DNA of 64,000 nucleotides from Fibrisoma limi BUZ 3 (GCF_000296815.2 NZ_CAIT01000007.1:434001-498000); one strand, 5' to 3'. Shown: positions 1 to 9,794, counted from the stretch's first letter. A program made the numbers and translations. The notes: generated from the sequence alone by a model not told the origin.

Positions 1-1
1 C

Positions 2-706
2 ACTGATAACGTATTGCAAGCCGCTCACCGGGCGGGAGTTAACCGGTTTGTCTACCTGAGTGCCGCTTCAGTTGTCATGAATGGCCAGCCTATCCTGAAC
101 GCCGACGAGCAGGTTACCTCAAACCGCCTTATTGATGGCTACTCACGAACGAAACGGATTGCCGAAAAGCACGTACTGGACGCCAACACCACTACGTTCC
201 GGACAGTAGCTATTCGCCCACCGCTCATCTGGGGACTTGGCGATACGTCGGCCTTACCCCAGATTGTTGAAGCAGCTCAGACCGGTCAACTGGCCTTCAT
301 CGGTGGCGGTAAACACCAGATTGTCACGGCCAATGTCCGTAACGTGTGTCACGCCCTGATCCTGGCGGCCGAGGGTGATGTTTCAGGAGACGCTTTTTTC
401 GTGACCGACGGCGAGCCGCAGCAATTCAGACGTTTCATTACGGACGTATTGGCAACCCAGGGTGTCAAGGCCCCTGAACGGACGGTTCCCCTGAGCGTAG
501 CCCGGTTTATGGCCAGTGTGCTGGCTGGCGTATGGCGGCTGTTTCGCCTGAAGGGAGCACCTCCTCTTTATCCGGGCATGGTAAATACGCTCGGCCTGCC
601 GTTCGTCGTGTCCGATGCCAAAATCCGGCAGCAATTAGGCTATCGACCCGTTATCAGCGTAGCCGATGGCCTACGCGAGATGTATCCGCTTCAACCAGCC
701 CACTGA
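2..706 (+). CDS. NAD(P)-dependent epimerase/dehydratase, 5' end missing
   Basis: Extended short-chain dehydrogenase (SDR), probably of the epimerase or 3-beta-hydroxysteroid dehydrogenase-like group, acting on a sugar or hydroxy substrate in the cytoplasm. The reading frame is already open at the window edge (TDNVLQAA before the first possible TTG start), so the N-terminal dinucleotide-binding glycine motif lies outside. What is seen is the strand ending VNRFVYLSAASV, where SDRs carry the catalytic Ser, then the YSRTK catalytic Tyr-Lys motif, the RPPLIWG segment after it and a complete substrate-binding C-terminus. The stop TGA is at 704-706. The substrate cannot be told from sequence. Confidence 0.85.
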   Translation, partial: TDNVLQAAHRAGVNRFVYLSAASVVMNGQPILNADEQVTSNRLIDGYSRTKRIAEKHVLDANTTTFRTVAIRPPLIWGLGDTSALPQIVEAAQTGQLAFIGGGKHQIVTANVRNVCHALILAAEGDVSGDAFFVTDGEPQQFRRFITDVLATQGVKAPERTVPLSVARFMASVLAGVWRLFRLKGAPPLYPGMVNTLGLPFVVSDAKIRQQLGYRPVISVADGLREMYPLQPAH

Positions 707-733
707 TTGTTCACGCTTAAACAATTGAACAGC

Positions 734-1186
734 ATGAAAACCTATGAAATCTGGCCGTATTCTCTCGTCCTGGTAATGTTTGGCCTGTTACCAACCGCAG
801 CTATAGCGCAGGCCGACAAACTGGTTGGCGTTTGGCTCAATCAGGATAAGGATGGGCGAATCGAGATTTATGAGCGAGCCAATCGATACTTCGGCAAAAT
901 CGTCTGGCTGAACGAGCCCAACGAACCCAACGGCCAGCCTAAACGGGATGAAAAAAACCCAGACACGTCTTTACGAAATCGCCAGCTCCTGAATTTGATT
1001 CTTCTCAAAAACCTCCATTACAAAGGGGAGAACCAATGGGATGATGGTAGCATTTACGACGCACGTAACGGCCAGACGTACCGTTGTAAAGCTACTTTAC
1101 GTAACCCCTCAACGCTGGACCTTCGAGGCTACGTAGGCTTTTCGCTATTGGGCAGAACTACCACCTGGACGCGGGTATCATACTAA
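734..1186 (+). CDS. DUF2147 family secreted protein
   Basis: About 150 residues with a signal peptide ending near IAQA, followed by the DUF2147 pattern: GVWLNQDKDG at the start, a middle FGKIVWL strand, a GSIYD segment and a C-terminal RGYVGFSLLGRT. The family is exported and of unknown function; it is usually described as a small beta-rich domain. The frame is open back to a TTG at 707, directly after the previous stop, but the ATG at 734 puts the signal peptide at the N-terminus and is preferred. It lies 27 bases behind the SDR gene, so the two are probably cotranscribed. Confidence 0.8.
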   Translation: MKTYEIWPYSLVLVMFGLLPTAAIAQADKLVGVWLNQDKDGRIEIYERANRYFGKIVWLNEPNEPNGQPKRDEKNPDTSLRNRQLLNLILLKNLHYKGENQWDDGSIYDARNGQTYRCKATLRNPSTLDLRGYVGFSLLGRTTTWTRVSY

Positions 1187-1325
1187 ACTGTAGTCACTTT
1201 GTAATCAGCAACAACGCGCCGGTGCCGATACCATGTTTCAGTCGGTACTGGCGCGTCGGCGTAGAAGCGTTCACGTAACCAATAATATTCGCGGTGAGAC
1301 ATTGAATAAATACGAACTTTGCGGC

Positions 1326-1856
1326 ATGAGAAACGTCTTTTTACCAGTTATCATGGCCGGTTTGCTGGCCGCTTGCGGAGGGGCCGATACTGCCCAAAAA
1401 GAAACTACGGCAGCAACCGACACAACGCAAACCGCAGTAGCACCACCTGCCCCCAAAAATTGCCAGTCCCTCATCGCAGCCGACAAACTGGGCAAGCCGG
1501 ACGAATATCAGGAGTCGGGTAAGCCGATCAAGGTTGCGCTGACCATGAATCAGGATACCAGCACGCACGAAACCACCGGCGGCTGTTATTTCAACAACAC
1601 CGTAACGGTGCAGGCCACCAAGAAGTCAGGAAGCCCGGTGTTTAAGCGGACGCTGCTGAAAGACGACCTGCTGTATTTTACCAAAAACGACGAGGCAATC
1701 GAGCGGTCAGTGCTTCAGAAAGTCACGTACAAACCAACGTTCAACGGGCTCAAGTACATCACCTTGACCATGCGGTTGCAGGAACCGGGCACCCGGAAAA
1801 CCCAGGACTACACAATCTTCATGAACTACTTCGGGGAGATCATCAAAGTCAGATAG
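1326..1856 (+). CDS. Lipoprotein of unknown function
   Basis: 176-residue putative lipoprotein. The ATG at 1326 is chosen over the upstream frame start at 1233 because it places a type II signal peptide (lipobox GLLAAC, acylated Cys17) at the N-terminus. A Thr/Ala-rich linker of about 30 residues follows, then a globular part with two cysteines (NCQSL and GGCYF) and a beta-rich C-terminus. I do not recognise the domain. The 3' end overlaps the last 8 bases of the convergent DinB gene. Confidence 0.7.
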   Translation: MRNVFLPVIMAGLLAACGGADTAQKETTAATDTTQTAVAPPAPKNCQSLIAADKLGKPDEYQESGKPIKVALTMNQDTSTHETTGGCYFNNTVTVQATKKSGSPVFKRTLLKDDLLYFTKNDEAIERSVLQKVTYKPTFNGLKYITLTMRLQEPGTRKTQDYTIFMNYFGEIIKVR

Positions 1857-2382
1857 CCGGCAGGTAACGCTCACGGAACAGGCCAATGTGATGGGCTTCG
1901 TGACCGGGAATGATGTAGGCCAGGGCCCGAACGCTCATCGGACCACCGCTGGCTGTTCCGATCCGCCCCAGTGCCTCGGCGTCGAACGAGCCGAAGAGAG
2001 CCAGCGTAGCCGCCCGAACCGCGTCGTACTCCTGCCAGATACTCGCCAGCGACCGACGATCGGCACCGGACATGGGCACGTAGTCGTTTTGCTCGAAACC
2101 CGGCAGGGGTGTCTGATCACCCCGGCCAATACGCAGGGCGCGGTACGCAAAAATGCGTTCCGTATCGATCATGTGTACCAGCGACTCCTTGATACTCCAT
2201 TTGCCCGGAGCGTACCGAAACAGGCCCTGTTCGTCAGTCAGGTTCGACAACATAGCTTTCAGTTCGTCGGGTTGCCGACGTAGCAGGATCAAGGGGTCCT
2301 CGTGGTCAGGTATCAGTGATACGTAGGTGTTGTAGTACGGATTATACTCCGAGGCCGCCGGACGGGCAATAGGCTGTGACAT
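1849..2382 (-). CDS. DinB family protein (DinB_2-like)
   Basis: 177-residue four-helix-bundle protein of the DinB/YfiT metalloenzyme superfamily, many members of which are thiol-dependent S-transferases (bacillithiol or unknown thiols). The expected three metal-binding histidines are visible: KESLVHMIDTER in the first half and GHEAHHIGLF near the C-terminus. The WSIKESLVHM motif is typical of DinB_2. It is transcribed alone and converges with the lipoprotein gene with an 8-base overlap. Substrate and thiol are unknown. Confidence 0.85.
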   Translation of the reverse strand: MSQPIARPAASEYNPYYNTYVSLIPDHEDPLILLRRQPDELKAMLSNLTDEQGLFRYAPGKWSIKESLVHMIDTERIFAYRALRIGRGDQTPLPGFEQNDYVPMSGADRRSLASIWQEYDAVRAATLALFGSFDAEALGRIGTASGGPMSVRALAYIIPGHEAHHIGLFRERYLPAI

Positions 2383-2402
2383 AGTATGCAGAAGCTAGTA
2401 CG

Positions 2403-2410
2403 CAAAGATA
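2403..2410 (-). promoter_or_regulatory. Predicted -7 box for the DinB gene
   Basis: Reads TATCTTTG on the minus strand, a full match to the Bacteroidetes -7 consensus TAnnTTTG, 20 bases before the DinB start codon. No good -33 TTTG element was seen at the usual distance, so this is a weak prediction. Confidence 0.35.
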
Positions 2411-2496
2411 AACGTCTGCTATCATTTGCGGCAGACCTGAGAAAGTAGAAACCGTTCTGGTGCGCTTTTGATGAATACCCCACAAATAACCGCCCC

Positions 2497-3483
2497 ATGA
2501 AAGCCCTGTTCACCCTCATTGGTTTGCTGATTACGCTTGCTGCCGTTGCCCAGCAGCGGTTCGCCGATCTCGGCGACTTCCGGCTGGAGAACGGCCAGAC
2601 CATTCGTAACTGCCGGCTTGGCTACCGGACTTTTGGCAAACTCAACGCGAACCGGTCGAATGCCGTGCTGGTACCGACCTGGTTTACCGGTACGTCGGAC
2701 AACAAGAAGTTCGTTGCCGAACCGGGAAATATTGCCGACAGCACCCGGTATTTCACCATCGTTGTCGATGCGCTGGGCAATGGTGTATCCTCCTCACCGT
2801 CCAACAGCACAACACAACCGGGCGCGCAGTTTCCGCAGTTCAGCATCCGCGATATGGTCCGGTCGGAGTACGAGCTGGTTACGAAACACCTGGGTCTGTC
2901 GCACCTGCACACCGTCATGGGCATTTCGATGGGCGGCATGCAGTCGTTCGAATGGCTGGTTACGTACCCTGATTTCATTGACCACGTAGTACCCATTGTC
3001 GGAACGCCCAGGCAGAGCAGTTACGACAGGCTGTTCTGGGGTACCCAACTGAACATTCTGGAACGCGGCAACTACTCGCCCGATGCCATGAAAACCGTGG
3101 CCGCTCTGCATGAATTGAACCTGACAACGCCGGGCTATTTTTTCAGCCATCTGAAAGCCGAGGAAGAACCCGCCTTTCTGCAAAAGAAAGAGGCCGACTA
3201 CGTTAACCGAAATCCCTACGACTGGGCTTCGCAGTTGCGGGCAATGATCGGCCACGACATCTACCACGGCCAGACCGTAGCCGAATTGAAAAACCGGATC
3301 AAAGCCAAACTCCTGATCGTGGTCGCTACCCAGGACCATATGGTCACGCCCGGCCCAGCCATCGAACTGGCCCGATCGCTACAGGTTCCGCTTATCGAAC
3401 TCCCCAGCGACTGTGGCCACCTGGCTACCTCCTGCGACACATCCATTCTGAAAACAGAGGTCAGCAAGTTTCTGATGCAATAA
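2497..3483 (+). CDS. Exported alpha/beta hydrolase, MetX (homoserine acetyltransferase)-like
   Basis: 328 residues with an N-terminal signal peptide ending AVAQQ. The alpha/beta hydrolase core resembles the homoserine O-acetyltransferase (MetX) group: nucleophile Ser144 in GISMGGMQ, Asp280 in TQDHMVTP and His308 in DCGHLA make a complete triad. The typical MetX stretch after the nucleophile (SFEWLVTYPDF, then a VGTPR segment) is present. True MetX is cytosolic; the signal peptide argues for a periplasmic esterase or acyltransferase rather than methionine synthesis. Single transcription unit; substrate unknown. Confidence 0.85.
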   Translation: MKALFTLIGLLITLAAVAQQRFADLGDFRLENGQTIRNCRLGYRTFGKLNANRSNAVLVPTWFTGTSDNKKFVAEPGNIADSTRYFTIVVDALGNGVSSSPSNSTTQPGAQFPQFSIRDMVRSEYELVTKHLGLSHLHTVMGISMGGMQSFEWLVTYPDFIDHVVPIVGTPRQSSYDRLFWGTQLNILERGNYSPDAMKTVAALHELNLTTPGYFFSHLKAEEEPAFLQKKEADYVNRNPYDWASQLRAMIGHDIYHGQTVAELKNRIKAKLLIVVATQDHMVTPGPAIELARSLQVPLIELPSDCGHLATSCDTSILKTEVSKFLMQ

Positions 3484-3645
3484 GCCTTCTACAACCTGCC
3501 AATTCACCGCGTTGCTGCTACTGCTTGCCGTCTATGCCGGGGCGTTGGCTGGGGTTTGTATGGCCAACTTCTCCTGAACACACGAACATACGTTATGTTA
3601 CTAAAATTTAATTTTAAAAAATTTATAGTCAAAATATATACATAC

Positions 3646-3653
3646 TATATTTG
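3646..3653 (+). promoter_or_regulatory. Predicted -7 box for the 61-residue gene
   Basis: TATATTTG is a full match to the Bacteroidetes -7 consensus TAnnTTTG and lies in a strongly AT-rich stretch (about 3596-3660) 21 bases before the ATG at 3675. No clear -33 element was found. Confidence 0.4.
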
Positions 3654-3674
3654 TATAGTAAACAGTATCTCTCT

Positions 3675-3860
3675 ATGAATTCAAACAACTACTTACTGCT
3701 TAAGGAGGAAAACGAAACGCTCGTTTCCTTTAAAAAACGCCTGCAAAACTTTGCCATTGCGAACCGGTTTGCCCGACCGGCTCACGCTGCGTATGTAGCG
3801 GATCGCATTATCCAGCTTAACCTGACCGATCAATTCAAATCGTATCAGCGAGGGTCCTGA
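3675..3860 (+). CDS. Small hypothetical protein (61 aa)
   Basis: The ATG at 3675 follows an AT-rich promoter-like region and starts a 61-residue basic protein with no signal peptide or membrane segment. The middle (FKKRLQNFAIANRFARPA) is predicted helical and basic. I do not recognise a family. A promoter box in front and a strong hairpin behind (3912-3963) support it being a real monocistronic gene. Confidence 0.55.
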   Translation: MNSNNYLLLKEENETLVSFKKRLQNFAIANRFARPAHAAYVADRIIQLNLTDQFKSYQRGS

Positions 3861-3911
3861 TCCTGCTGCCCTGATTTGCCTTAGTAGCTACACCATACTG
3901 CATACATAGCC

Positions 3912-3963
3912 AGTAAAGCGCAACGGCCTCCCCCATGTCAGGGCGAGGCCGTTGCGCTTTACT
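3912..3963. terminator. Bidirectional terminator hairpin
   Basis: A perfect 19-bp inverted repeat (arms 3912-3930 and 3945-3963, 14-base loop) between the convergent 61-residue gene and the RND channel gene. The arm ends carry AGTAAA and TTTACT, but there is no long T-tract on either strand. Confidence 0.75.
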
Positions 3964-3996
3964 AGCCAGAATTATTAACAGAATGCCATCTGGCTG

Positions 3997-5427
3997 TTAA
4001 TTCCAGCCGCCACCCAATGCCCGGTACGTATTGACCATAGCATTCAGTTGCTGCACCTTCGTTTCGACCAGGTCAAATCTTGATTCCAGCGCATCGCGTT
4101 GGGTCAACAACACCTCCATATAATCGGCTCTTGCTGATTTGAAAAGCGTATTGGAAATATTGGTTGACTGAATCAGGGCATCCACCTGCTTTGATTTTAG
4201 ATCATAGCTCTTCTGCAGGTTGTTGATGTTGGCCAACTGATTCGCCACCTCGATGTAGGCGTTTAGAATAGTACGTTCGTAATTATAAACAGCCTGAATC
4301 TGCCTTGCGTTTGCGCTGTAATACAGCGCTTTTATCGCATTTCGGTTAACCAATGGCCGGGTTAAACCGCCAATCAATGAATACAGCAATGATTCGGGGT
4401 TTAACAAAAGAGCAGGATTGTAGGAATTGAAACCCACGGCTGCCGAGAGGTCCAGTGAAGGCAGGAAGTTCGCTCTGGCCACCTGCACATCCAGTTTGGC
4501 AGCTTCGAGATCCCGTTCGGCCCGTCGGATATCAGGCCGGTTTTGCAGCAACTGCGAGGGAATGCCGACCTGCATGGTTTCGGGCACCAGCGCATTGAAA
4601 TCCTGCGAACTCCGTCCGACATGCTGTGGGAACCTGCCCACCAGGAAATTAATCCGGTTCTCGGTTTCAGTAATTCGTTGCTGAATGTCGTATTGAAGAC
4701 TCTGGGTGCGAAGTACCTGGGCTTCAAACCGACGTACCGCCAGTTCCGTAACCTTGGCCGACTCCTTCTCGGTCCGAACGATGGCCAGGGCATTGTTCTG
4801 GATATCAATGTTTCTCTTGACTATATCCAGTTGGCTATCCAGTCCCAGCAACTCATAGTACGAGTTGGCGATCTCGGCCACCAGATTCGTGACCGTGAAA
4901 TTTTTCCCTTCAATAGAAGACAGGTACCGGATGGCCGCAGCTCGTTTCGCATTGTGCAACTTATTCCATATATCCACCTGCCAGGAAACATTGGCGGCTA
5001 AAATGAAATCCGGCAACGGATTGGGGAATTCATGACCGGGCCTGATTTCCGTACTCTCTTCAATAGCGCCTGGCCGGGTGTACCGTCCCACCTTGTCAAC
5101 GCCTGCGCCTGCTTCCAGATTAACGAACGGCAGGTATTCCCCGGTTCTGGCCCGTACTTCGTTTTGAGCGACCCTGATCTCCTGCAACGTAATGTTCAGT
5201 TCCTGGTTGTTGCTCAGCGCGGTATCAATCAGGGCAGTCAGGTAGGGGTCCGTAAAAAACTCCCGCCACTTGAGTTTGCCCGTATTGGTGGAGTCCTGCC
5301 CGTTGTTGTAACTAACAGGAACAGTCCTGTTCTCGGTTCTTGTAACCAATGCCGGGGTTCTGCATGACGTTATGAGTAACGTCATGCAGGTAATTCCCAG
5401 ACACTTATAAAATAGGTCCTTATACAT
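3997..5427 (-). CDS. Outer-membrane efflux channel lipoprotein (TolC/OprM family)
   Basis: 476 residues; the outer-membrane channel of the RND pump encoded just upstream. The lipobox LLITSC (Cys22) shows a lipid-anchored OprM/NodT-type channel. Two repeated coiled-coil outer-membrane-efflux segments are seen, the first with PFVNLEAGAG and VSWQVDIWNK, the second with LLQNRPDIRRAERDLEAAKLD, and the C-terminus is the typical YRALGGGWN. The start codon overlaps the 3' end of the pump gene by 8 bases, indicating translational coupling. The long hairpin at 3912-3963 ends the operon. Confidence 0.93.
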   Translation of the reverse strand: MYKDLFYKCLGITCMTLLITSCRTPALVTRTENRTVPVSYNNGQDSTNTGKLKWREFFTDPYLTALIDTALSNNQELNITLQEIRVAQNEVRARTGEYLPFVNLEAGAGVDKVGRYTRPGAIEESTEIRPGHEFPNPLPDFILAANVSWQVDIWNKLHNAKRAAAIRYLSSIEGKNFTVTNLVAEIANSYYELLGLDSQLDIVKRNIDIQNNALAIVRTEKESAKVTELAVRRFEAQVLRTQSLQYDIQQRITETENRINFLVGRFPQHVGRSSQDFNALVPETMQVGIPSQLLQNRPDIRRAERDLEAAKLDVQVARANFLPSLDLSAAVGFNSYNPALLLNPESLLYSLIGGLTRPLVNRNAIKALYYSANARQIQAVYNYERTILNAYIEVANQLANINNLQKSYDLKSKQVDALIQSTNISNTLFKSARADYMEVLLTQRDALESRFDLVETKVQQLNAMVNTYRALGGGWN

Positions 5428-8400
5428 GATTAGTGCTTTCTTCTGATACAGGGAATGTGTCTAATTGATGAACCAGATTGTCGGTCAACGAATCATCCTC
5501 CTCACCTTTGATCATCTTCCGGCCATCGGCTAACTTGCCAAATATGTAGTAGAGTCCGGGGATGATAATGACCCCGAAAATGGTACCGAATAACATACCG
5601 CCCAGCGCCGAAGCACCAATGGTACGGTTACCGATCGCACCCGCGCCCGTGGCAATAATCAGCGGAATCAATCCGGCTACAAAAGCGAATGAAGTCATCA
5701 GGATTGGTCGGAAACGGACCTTGGCCCCTTCAATAGCTGCGTTCAGAATCGTTTCGCCCTGCTGGCGTTTCTGCACGGCAAATTCGACGATCAGTACGGC
5801 GTTTTTACCCAACAGACCTACCAGCATGATGAGCCCGATCTGGGCATAGATGTTGTTCTCCAGCCCCATCAGCTTGAGCATCAGGAACGAGCCGAATACC
5901 CCAACCGGCAGTGAGAAGACTACCGCCAGCGGAATGATGAAACTTTCGTACTGAGCAGCCAGCACCATGTACACGAAGGCCAATACAATCAGGAACACAT
6001 ACAGCGACTCGTTGCCCCGGATCGATTCGTCGTAGGAAAGACCTTCAAACGCGATGTCGTATCCTTTCGGTAACGTCTTGGCTGCCACTTCCCGAATGGC
6101 GGCAATCGCTTCGGCGGTGGTGTAACCTTTAGCCGGCTGCCCCTGGATGGCGGCCGAATTGTACAGATTGAACCGGGTAATTTCATTGGGTCCCTGCCCC
6201 TTCTTCAGCGTCATGAAGGATGAGTAGGGCACCATTTCGCCGGCATCGTTTTTAACAAAAAGCTTTAGAATATCGGATGGAAGCCGTCTGAAGCTGGGAT
6301 CAGACTGCACGTACACTTTGAAGAACTGGTTGAATTTGATAAAACCCTGTTCGTAGGTACTACCGATCATGATATTGAGGTTATCCATGGCTTTACCGAT
6401 GGATACGCCTTTCTGCATGGCCCGCTTGTTGTCGATCTCCAGTTCGTACTGAGGATAGTTGGCGGCAAAGAAGGTAAACAGGCCCGTGAGCTCTTTACGC
6501 TTGCCCAGGTTATCCATGAACTCCTTGTTGATCTTGTCGAACTCCCGATAATCGGTGTCGGTCGTTTTGTCCAGCAGGCGCATGGAAAACCCACCTGACG
6601 TACCAAAGCCCGGAATGGCTGGTGGTTCGAAGAATTCGATCGTAGCACCAAGGCCTCTCGATTTCTCTTCCAGTTCTTCCATGATTTCCTTTACGTTCTG
6701 ATCGCGCTCTGACCAGGGTTTCAGGTTGATCAGACACGTACCGGCATTGGAGCCGCGACCTTCGGTCATGATCTCGTAACCGGCCAGCGAAGAGACCGAT
6801 TCGATGCCTGGCACCTCTTCACAGAGTCGCTGAAGTCGACGGGAAACCTCGTTGGTTTTCTCCAGGGTCGAGCCCGGGGGCGTCTGGATGATCGCGTAAA
6901 TCGTACTCTGGTCTTCGTTTGGAATAAATCCGGCCGGCAGCACCTGATTCTCGTAAGCAATCCCCAGACAGAATGCGGCCAGCACCCCGAACGTCACGAC
7001 TCTGCGGTTGACGATCAATTTTAGCAGACCCACATACCGCCCGGTCATTTTATCAAAGCCCCGGTTGAAGCTGTCCAGCGCGCGGGTCAGTATGTTTTTC
7101 TTGCGAGCGTGCCCATGATGGTTTTTCAGCAGCATGGCACACAACACGGGCGTCAGCGTCAGGGCGATCAGGGCCGAAATCACAATGGAGCTGGCCATCG
7201 TAATGGAGAACTGACGATAGAACGTACCCACCGGACCGGTCATGAACGAAATGGGCAGGAACACCGATACCATCACCATCGTGATAGCGATAATGGCGCC
7301 ACTGATCTCACCCAACACTTTTTTGACCGCCCCAAAGGGAGACAGATGCGGCTCTTCTTCCATTTTGGCGTGTACGGCTTCGACCACCACAATCGCGTCA
7401 TCGACCACAATACCAATGGCCAGTACCAGCGCAAAGAGCGTAATCAGGTTGATGGAAAGTCCAAAAAACTGAATCACGAAAAACGCCCCAATCAGCGATA
7501 CCGGAACCGCCAGAATCGGAATCAGGGTTGAGCGCCAATCGCCCAGGAATATGAACACCACAAAGGCTACCAGAAAAAACGCGTCGCGCAACGTATGAAT
7601 AACCTGCTCGATGGAGGCATCCAGGAACTGAGATACGTCATAGCTGATCTTGTAGTCCATGCCCGGAGGGAAGGAGCCTTTCATTGCCTCGAGCTTAGCT
7701 TTTACCTCCTCAATTACATCGCTGGCATTACTACCATAGTTTTGCCGCAACACAATGGCGGCCGATGCGTGACCATCGAGGTTAGAGTAAATATCGAAGA
7801 ATTCACTTCCTAATTCGACCCGGGCTATGTCCTTCAGGTGAATACTCTCCCCATCGGCATTGGCCCGGACAATGATATCTTCATACTCTTTTGGCTCGCT
7901 GTACCGTCCTTTATACGTAAGCACGTATTCCAGCGACTGGGCAGCAATACCGGAGCTTTGCCCGATCCGGCCGGGCCGGCCAATGATGCTTTGCTCCCCT
8001 AAGGCCTTCATGACTTCCTCTACGGAGATATTGTAGGCCCGCATGCGGTCAGGGTTAAGCCAGACCCGCATTGCATACCGTCGGCTACCCAGTATCTGCG
8101 CCCTGGCTACCCCTCTGGTCCGCTGGATCTCAGGGATCATTTTAACGGTAGCGTAGTTGAACAGAAATTTCTCGTCAATGCTCTTCGACTTGGAATAGAG
8201 GTTGACGTACATCAGCATACTGGGCTGAATGGGCGTGATGATAACCCCTTCCCGCTGAACGAGTTCAGGTAGGAGCGGCATCACCTGATCCACCCTGGTT
8301 TTTACCCGGATAACCGCATCATTCGGGTCCGTACCGGGTTCAAAAATGATCCGGAGGGTAGCTTCACCCGCACTGGTTGCATCCGTTGCGATATACCGCA

Positions 8401-8623
8401 TATCCTGGACCCCGTTGATGGCCTGTTCCAGGGTAATCAGCGTGGACTTAACCAATACGTCAGCACTGGCACCGGGATAAGCAATGAATATGTTTACCGT
8501 GGTGGGGGCAATATCCGGGAATTGAGAAATAGGCAGCTTCTTGATAGCCAGTACGCCCACGAAGACGATCATGACCGATATCACAATCGCGAATACGGGT
8601 CTGCGTATGAATTTAGTGAACAT
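5420..8623 (-). CDS. RND multidrug efflux pump, HAE1 family (AcrB/MexB-like)
   Basis: 1067 residues, the usual length for an inner-membrane drug:proton antiporter of the HAE1 family. The protein begins FTKFIRRPVFAIVISV (TM1). TM4 carries the proton-relay pair in VVDDAIVVVE, and TM10 carries the relay Lys in GLLGKNAVLIVEFA. Two large periplasmic loops contain the porter and docking domains, with PPAIPGFGTSGGF typical of HAE1 pumps. It is the middle gene of adaptor-pump-channel and overlaps the channel gene by 8 bases. Substrates cannot be told from sequence. Confidence 0.95.
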   Translation of the reverse strand: MFTKFIRRPVFAIVISVMIVFVGVLAIKKLPISQFPDIAPTTVNIFIAYPGASADVLVKSTLITLEQAINGVQDMRYIATDATSAGEATLRIIFEPGTDPNDAVIRVKTRVDQVMPLLPELVQREGVIITPIQPSMLMYVNLYSKSKSIDEKFLFNYATVKMIPEIQRTRGVARAQILGSRRYAMRVWLNPDRMRAYNISVEEVMKALGEQSIIGRPGRIGQSSGIAAQSLEYVLTYKGRYSEPKEYEDIIVRANADGESIHLKDIARVELGSEFFDIYSNLDGHASAAIVLRQNYGSNASDVIEEVKAKLEAMKGSFPPGMDYKISYDVSQFLDASIEQVIHTLRDAFFLVAFVVFIFLGDWRSTLIPILAVPVSLIGAFFVIQFFGLSINLITLFALVLAIGIVVDDAIVVVEAVHAKMEEEPHLSPFGAVKKVLGEISGAIIAITMVMVSVFLPISFMTGPVGTFYRQFSITMASSIVISALIALTLTPVLCAMLLKNHHGHARKKNILTRALDSFNRGFDKMTGRYVGLLKLIVNRRVVTFGVLAAFCLGIAYENQVLPAGFIPNEDQSTIYAIIQTPPGSTLEKTNEVSRRLQRLCEEVPGIESVSSLAGYEIMTEGRGSNAGTCLINLKPWSERDQNVKEIMEELEEKSRGLGATIEFFEPPAIPGFGTSGGFSMRLLDKTTDTDYREFDKINKEFMDNLGKRKELTGLFTFFAANYPQYELEIDNKRAMQKGVSIGKAMDNLNIMIGSTYEQGFIKFNQFFKVYVQSDPSFRRLPSDILKLFVKNDAGEMVPYSSFMTLKKGQGPNEITRFNLYNSAAIQGQPAKGYTTAEAIAAIREVAAKTLPKGYDIAFEGLSYDESIRGNESLYVFLIVLAFVYMVLAAQYESFIIPLAVVFSLPVGVFGSFLMLKLMGLENNIYAQIGLIMLVGLLGKNAVLIVEFAVQKRQQGETILNAAIEGAKVRFRPILMTSFAFVAGLIPLIIATGAGAIGNRTIGASALGGMLFGTIFGVIIIPGLYYIFGKLADGRKMIKGEEDDSLTDNLVHQLDTFPVSEESTNHV

Positions 8624-8648
8624 GTCTTCCGCTTTCTAAAATGTCAGA

Positions 8649-9749
8649 TTATTCGGCATACAGCTCCAAGTGCGCGATGACAGCCTCGGGCTTTTCGAAT
8701 TTGTAGTGGATTTTTTCGTTTTCTTTTACCTGACGCAAGCCTTCGAGAAGGATCTTGTCATCTTTTCTAAGCCCGGATTGAACGACAAAAATGTGAGGCA
8801 TCTCCGCGGCTATGTTAATCTCCCTCGACCGAATCACATTGTCTTTGTCCACCACATACACGTACTTCTTGTCTAGGACTTCGAAGGTGGCTTTCTGCGG
8901 GATAATCAGGGCGTTTTTAAGCGGTACGGTCATGCGAACATTACCTGTTTCGCCGTGGCGCAGGAGCCCTTTCGGATTCGGGAAGGTAGCCCGGAACGCA
9001 ATGTTCCCGGTTTCGTTGTTGAAGTCAGCTTCAATCGTTTCCACGACGCCGGGGTGGCCAAATAGTTCGTTGTTCGCCATCACCAGGTTCACGCGCTTCA
9101 TGTTGTCATTATGGTGGGTTTTAAAGTCGAGGTATTCGGCTTCCGGTACGTTGAAGTACACCCACATTTTGCTGTTGTCCGACAGCGTAGTCAGCAAATC
9201 GCCCTCATCAACGAGGCTGCCGAGCCGCACCTGAAAATGGTCCATGATGCCGCTGAAGGGAGCCCTGATCTGGGTGAACTGCAAATGCGTTTTAGCAAGC
9301 GCTACCTCAGCGTTTGCTTTATCGAACTTAGCCTTGGCCAGCGCCAGTTCATTTTTGGATACGATGTTGCTGTCGGCCAGTCGTTTCGTGTTCTGGTATT
9401 CAATACCCACATAGTTGGCTTCAGCCTCCGATTTTTGTAGCTCAGCATTGTACACTACGGGCATAATCTGAAACATGAGCTGCGCTTGTTTTACGTACTG
9501 ACCTTCGTCTACAAAGATCTTTTGCAGGTAACCCTTTTCTAAAGCCCTCACTTCAATGTGCTGGATTGAACGGACCTGACACACGTAGTCTTTGGTAGCC
9601 GTTGTGTCTCTCTGCAAAGGGCTCGTAACCAAATAGCTGACTTCCTCCTCTTTCTTTTCTTCAGCCTGCGTTGAACAGCCTATGTTGGCCAACAGGGCAC
9701 ATACGCTTAGAATCATGGGGATTCTTTTCAGAAGAATCTTAAGTGACAT
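8649..9749 (-). CDS. RND efflux periplasmic adaptor (AcrA/MexA-like lipoprotein)
   Basis: 366 residues; the membrane-fusion protein linking pump and channel. The signal peptide ends in lipobox ANIGC (Cys25). Domains in order: lipoyl half (VRALEKGYLQKIFVDEGQYV), an alpha-hairpin of about 70 residues (QKSEAEANYVGIEYQNTKR and on), the second lipoyl half (IRAPFSGIMDHF), and beta-barrel and membrane-proximal domains. It ends 26 bases before the pump gene. Together the three genes suffice for a tripartite efflux complex. Confidence 0.93.
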   Translation of the reverse strand: MSLKILLKRIPMILSVCALLANIGCSTQAEEKKEEEVSYLVTSPLQRDTTATKDYVCQVRSIQHIEVRALEKGYLQKIFVDEGQYVKQAQLMFQIMPVVYNAELQKSEAEANYVGIEYQNTKRLADSNIVSKNELALAKAKFDKANAEVALAKTHLQFTQIRAPFSGIMDHFQVRLGSLVDEGDLLTTLSDNSKMWVYFNVPEAEYLDFKTHHNDNMKRVNLVMANNELFGHPGVVETIEADFNNETGNIAFRATFPNPKGLLRHGETGNVRMTVPLKNALIIPQKATFEVLDKKYVYVVDKDNVIRSREINIAAEMPHIFVVQSGLRKDDKILLEGLRQVKENEKIHYKFEKPEAVIAHLELYAE

Positions 9750-9794
9750 GGTTGTATTTCGGGGGTTTTATGAAAGAATCTATTCGAATGAACA

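Noticed and set aside
1311-1321. TACGAACTTTG just before the lipoprotein start as a -7 box
   Set aside because: Spacing within the TAnnTTTG motif is wrong and it is only a few bases from the start codon.
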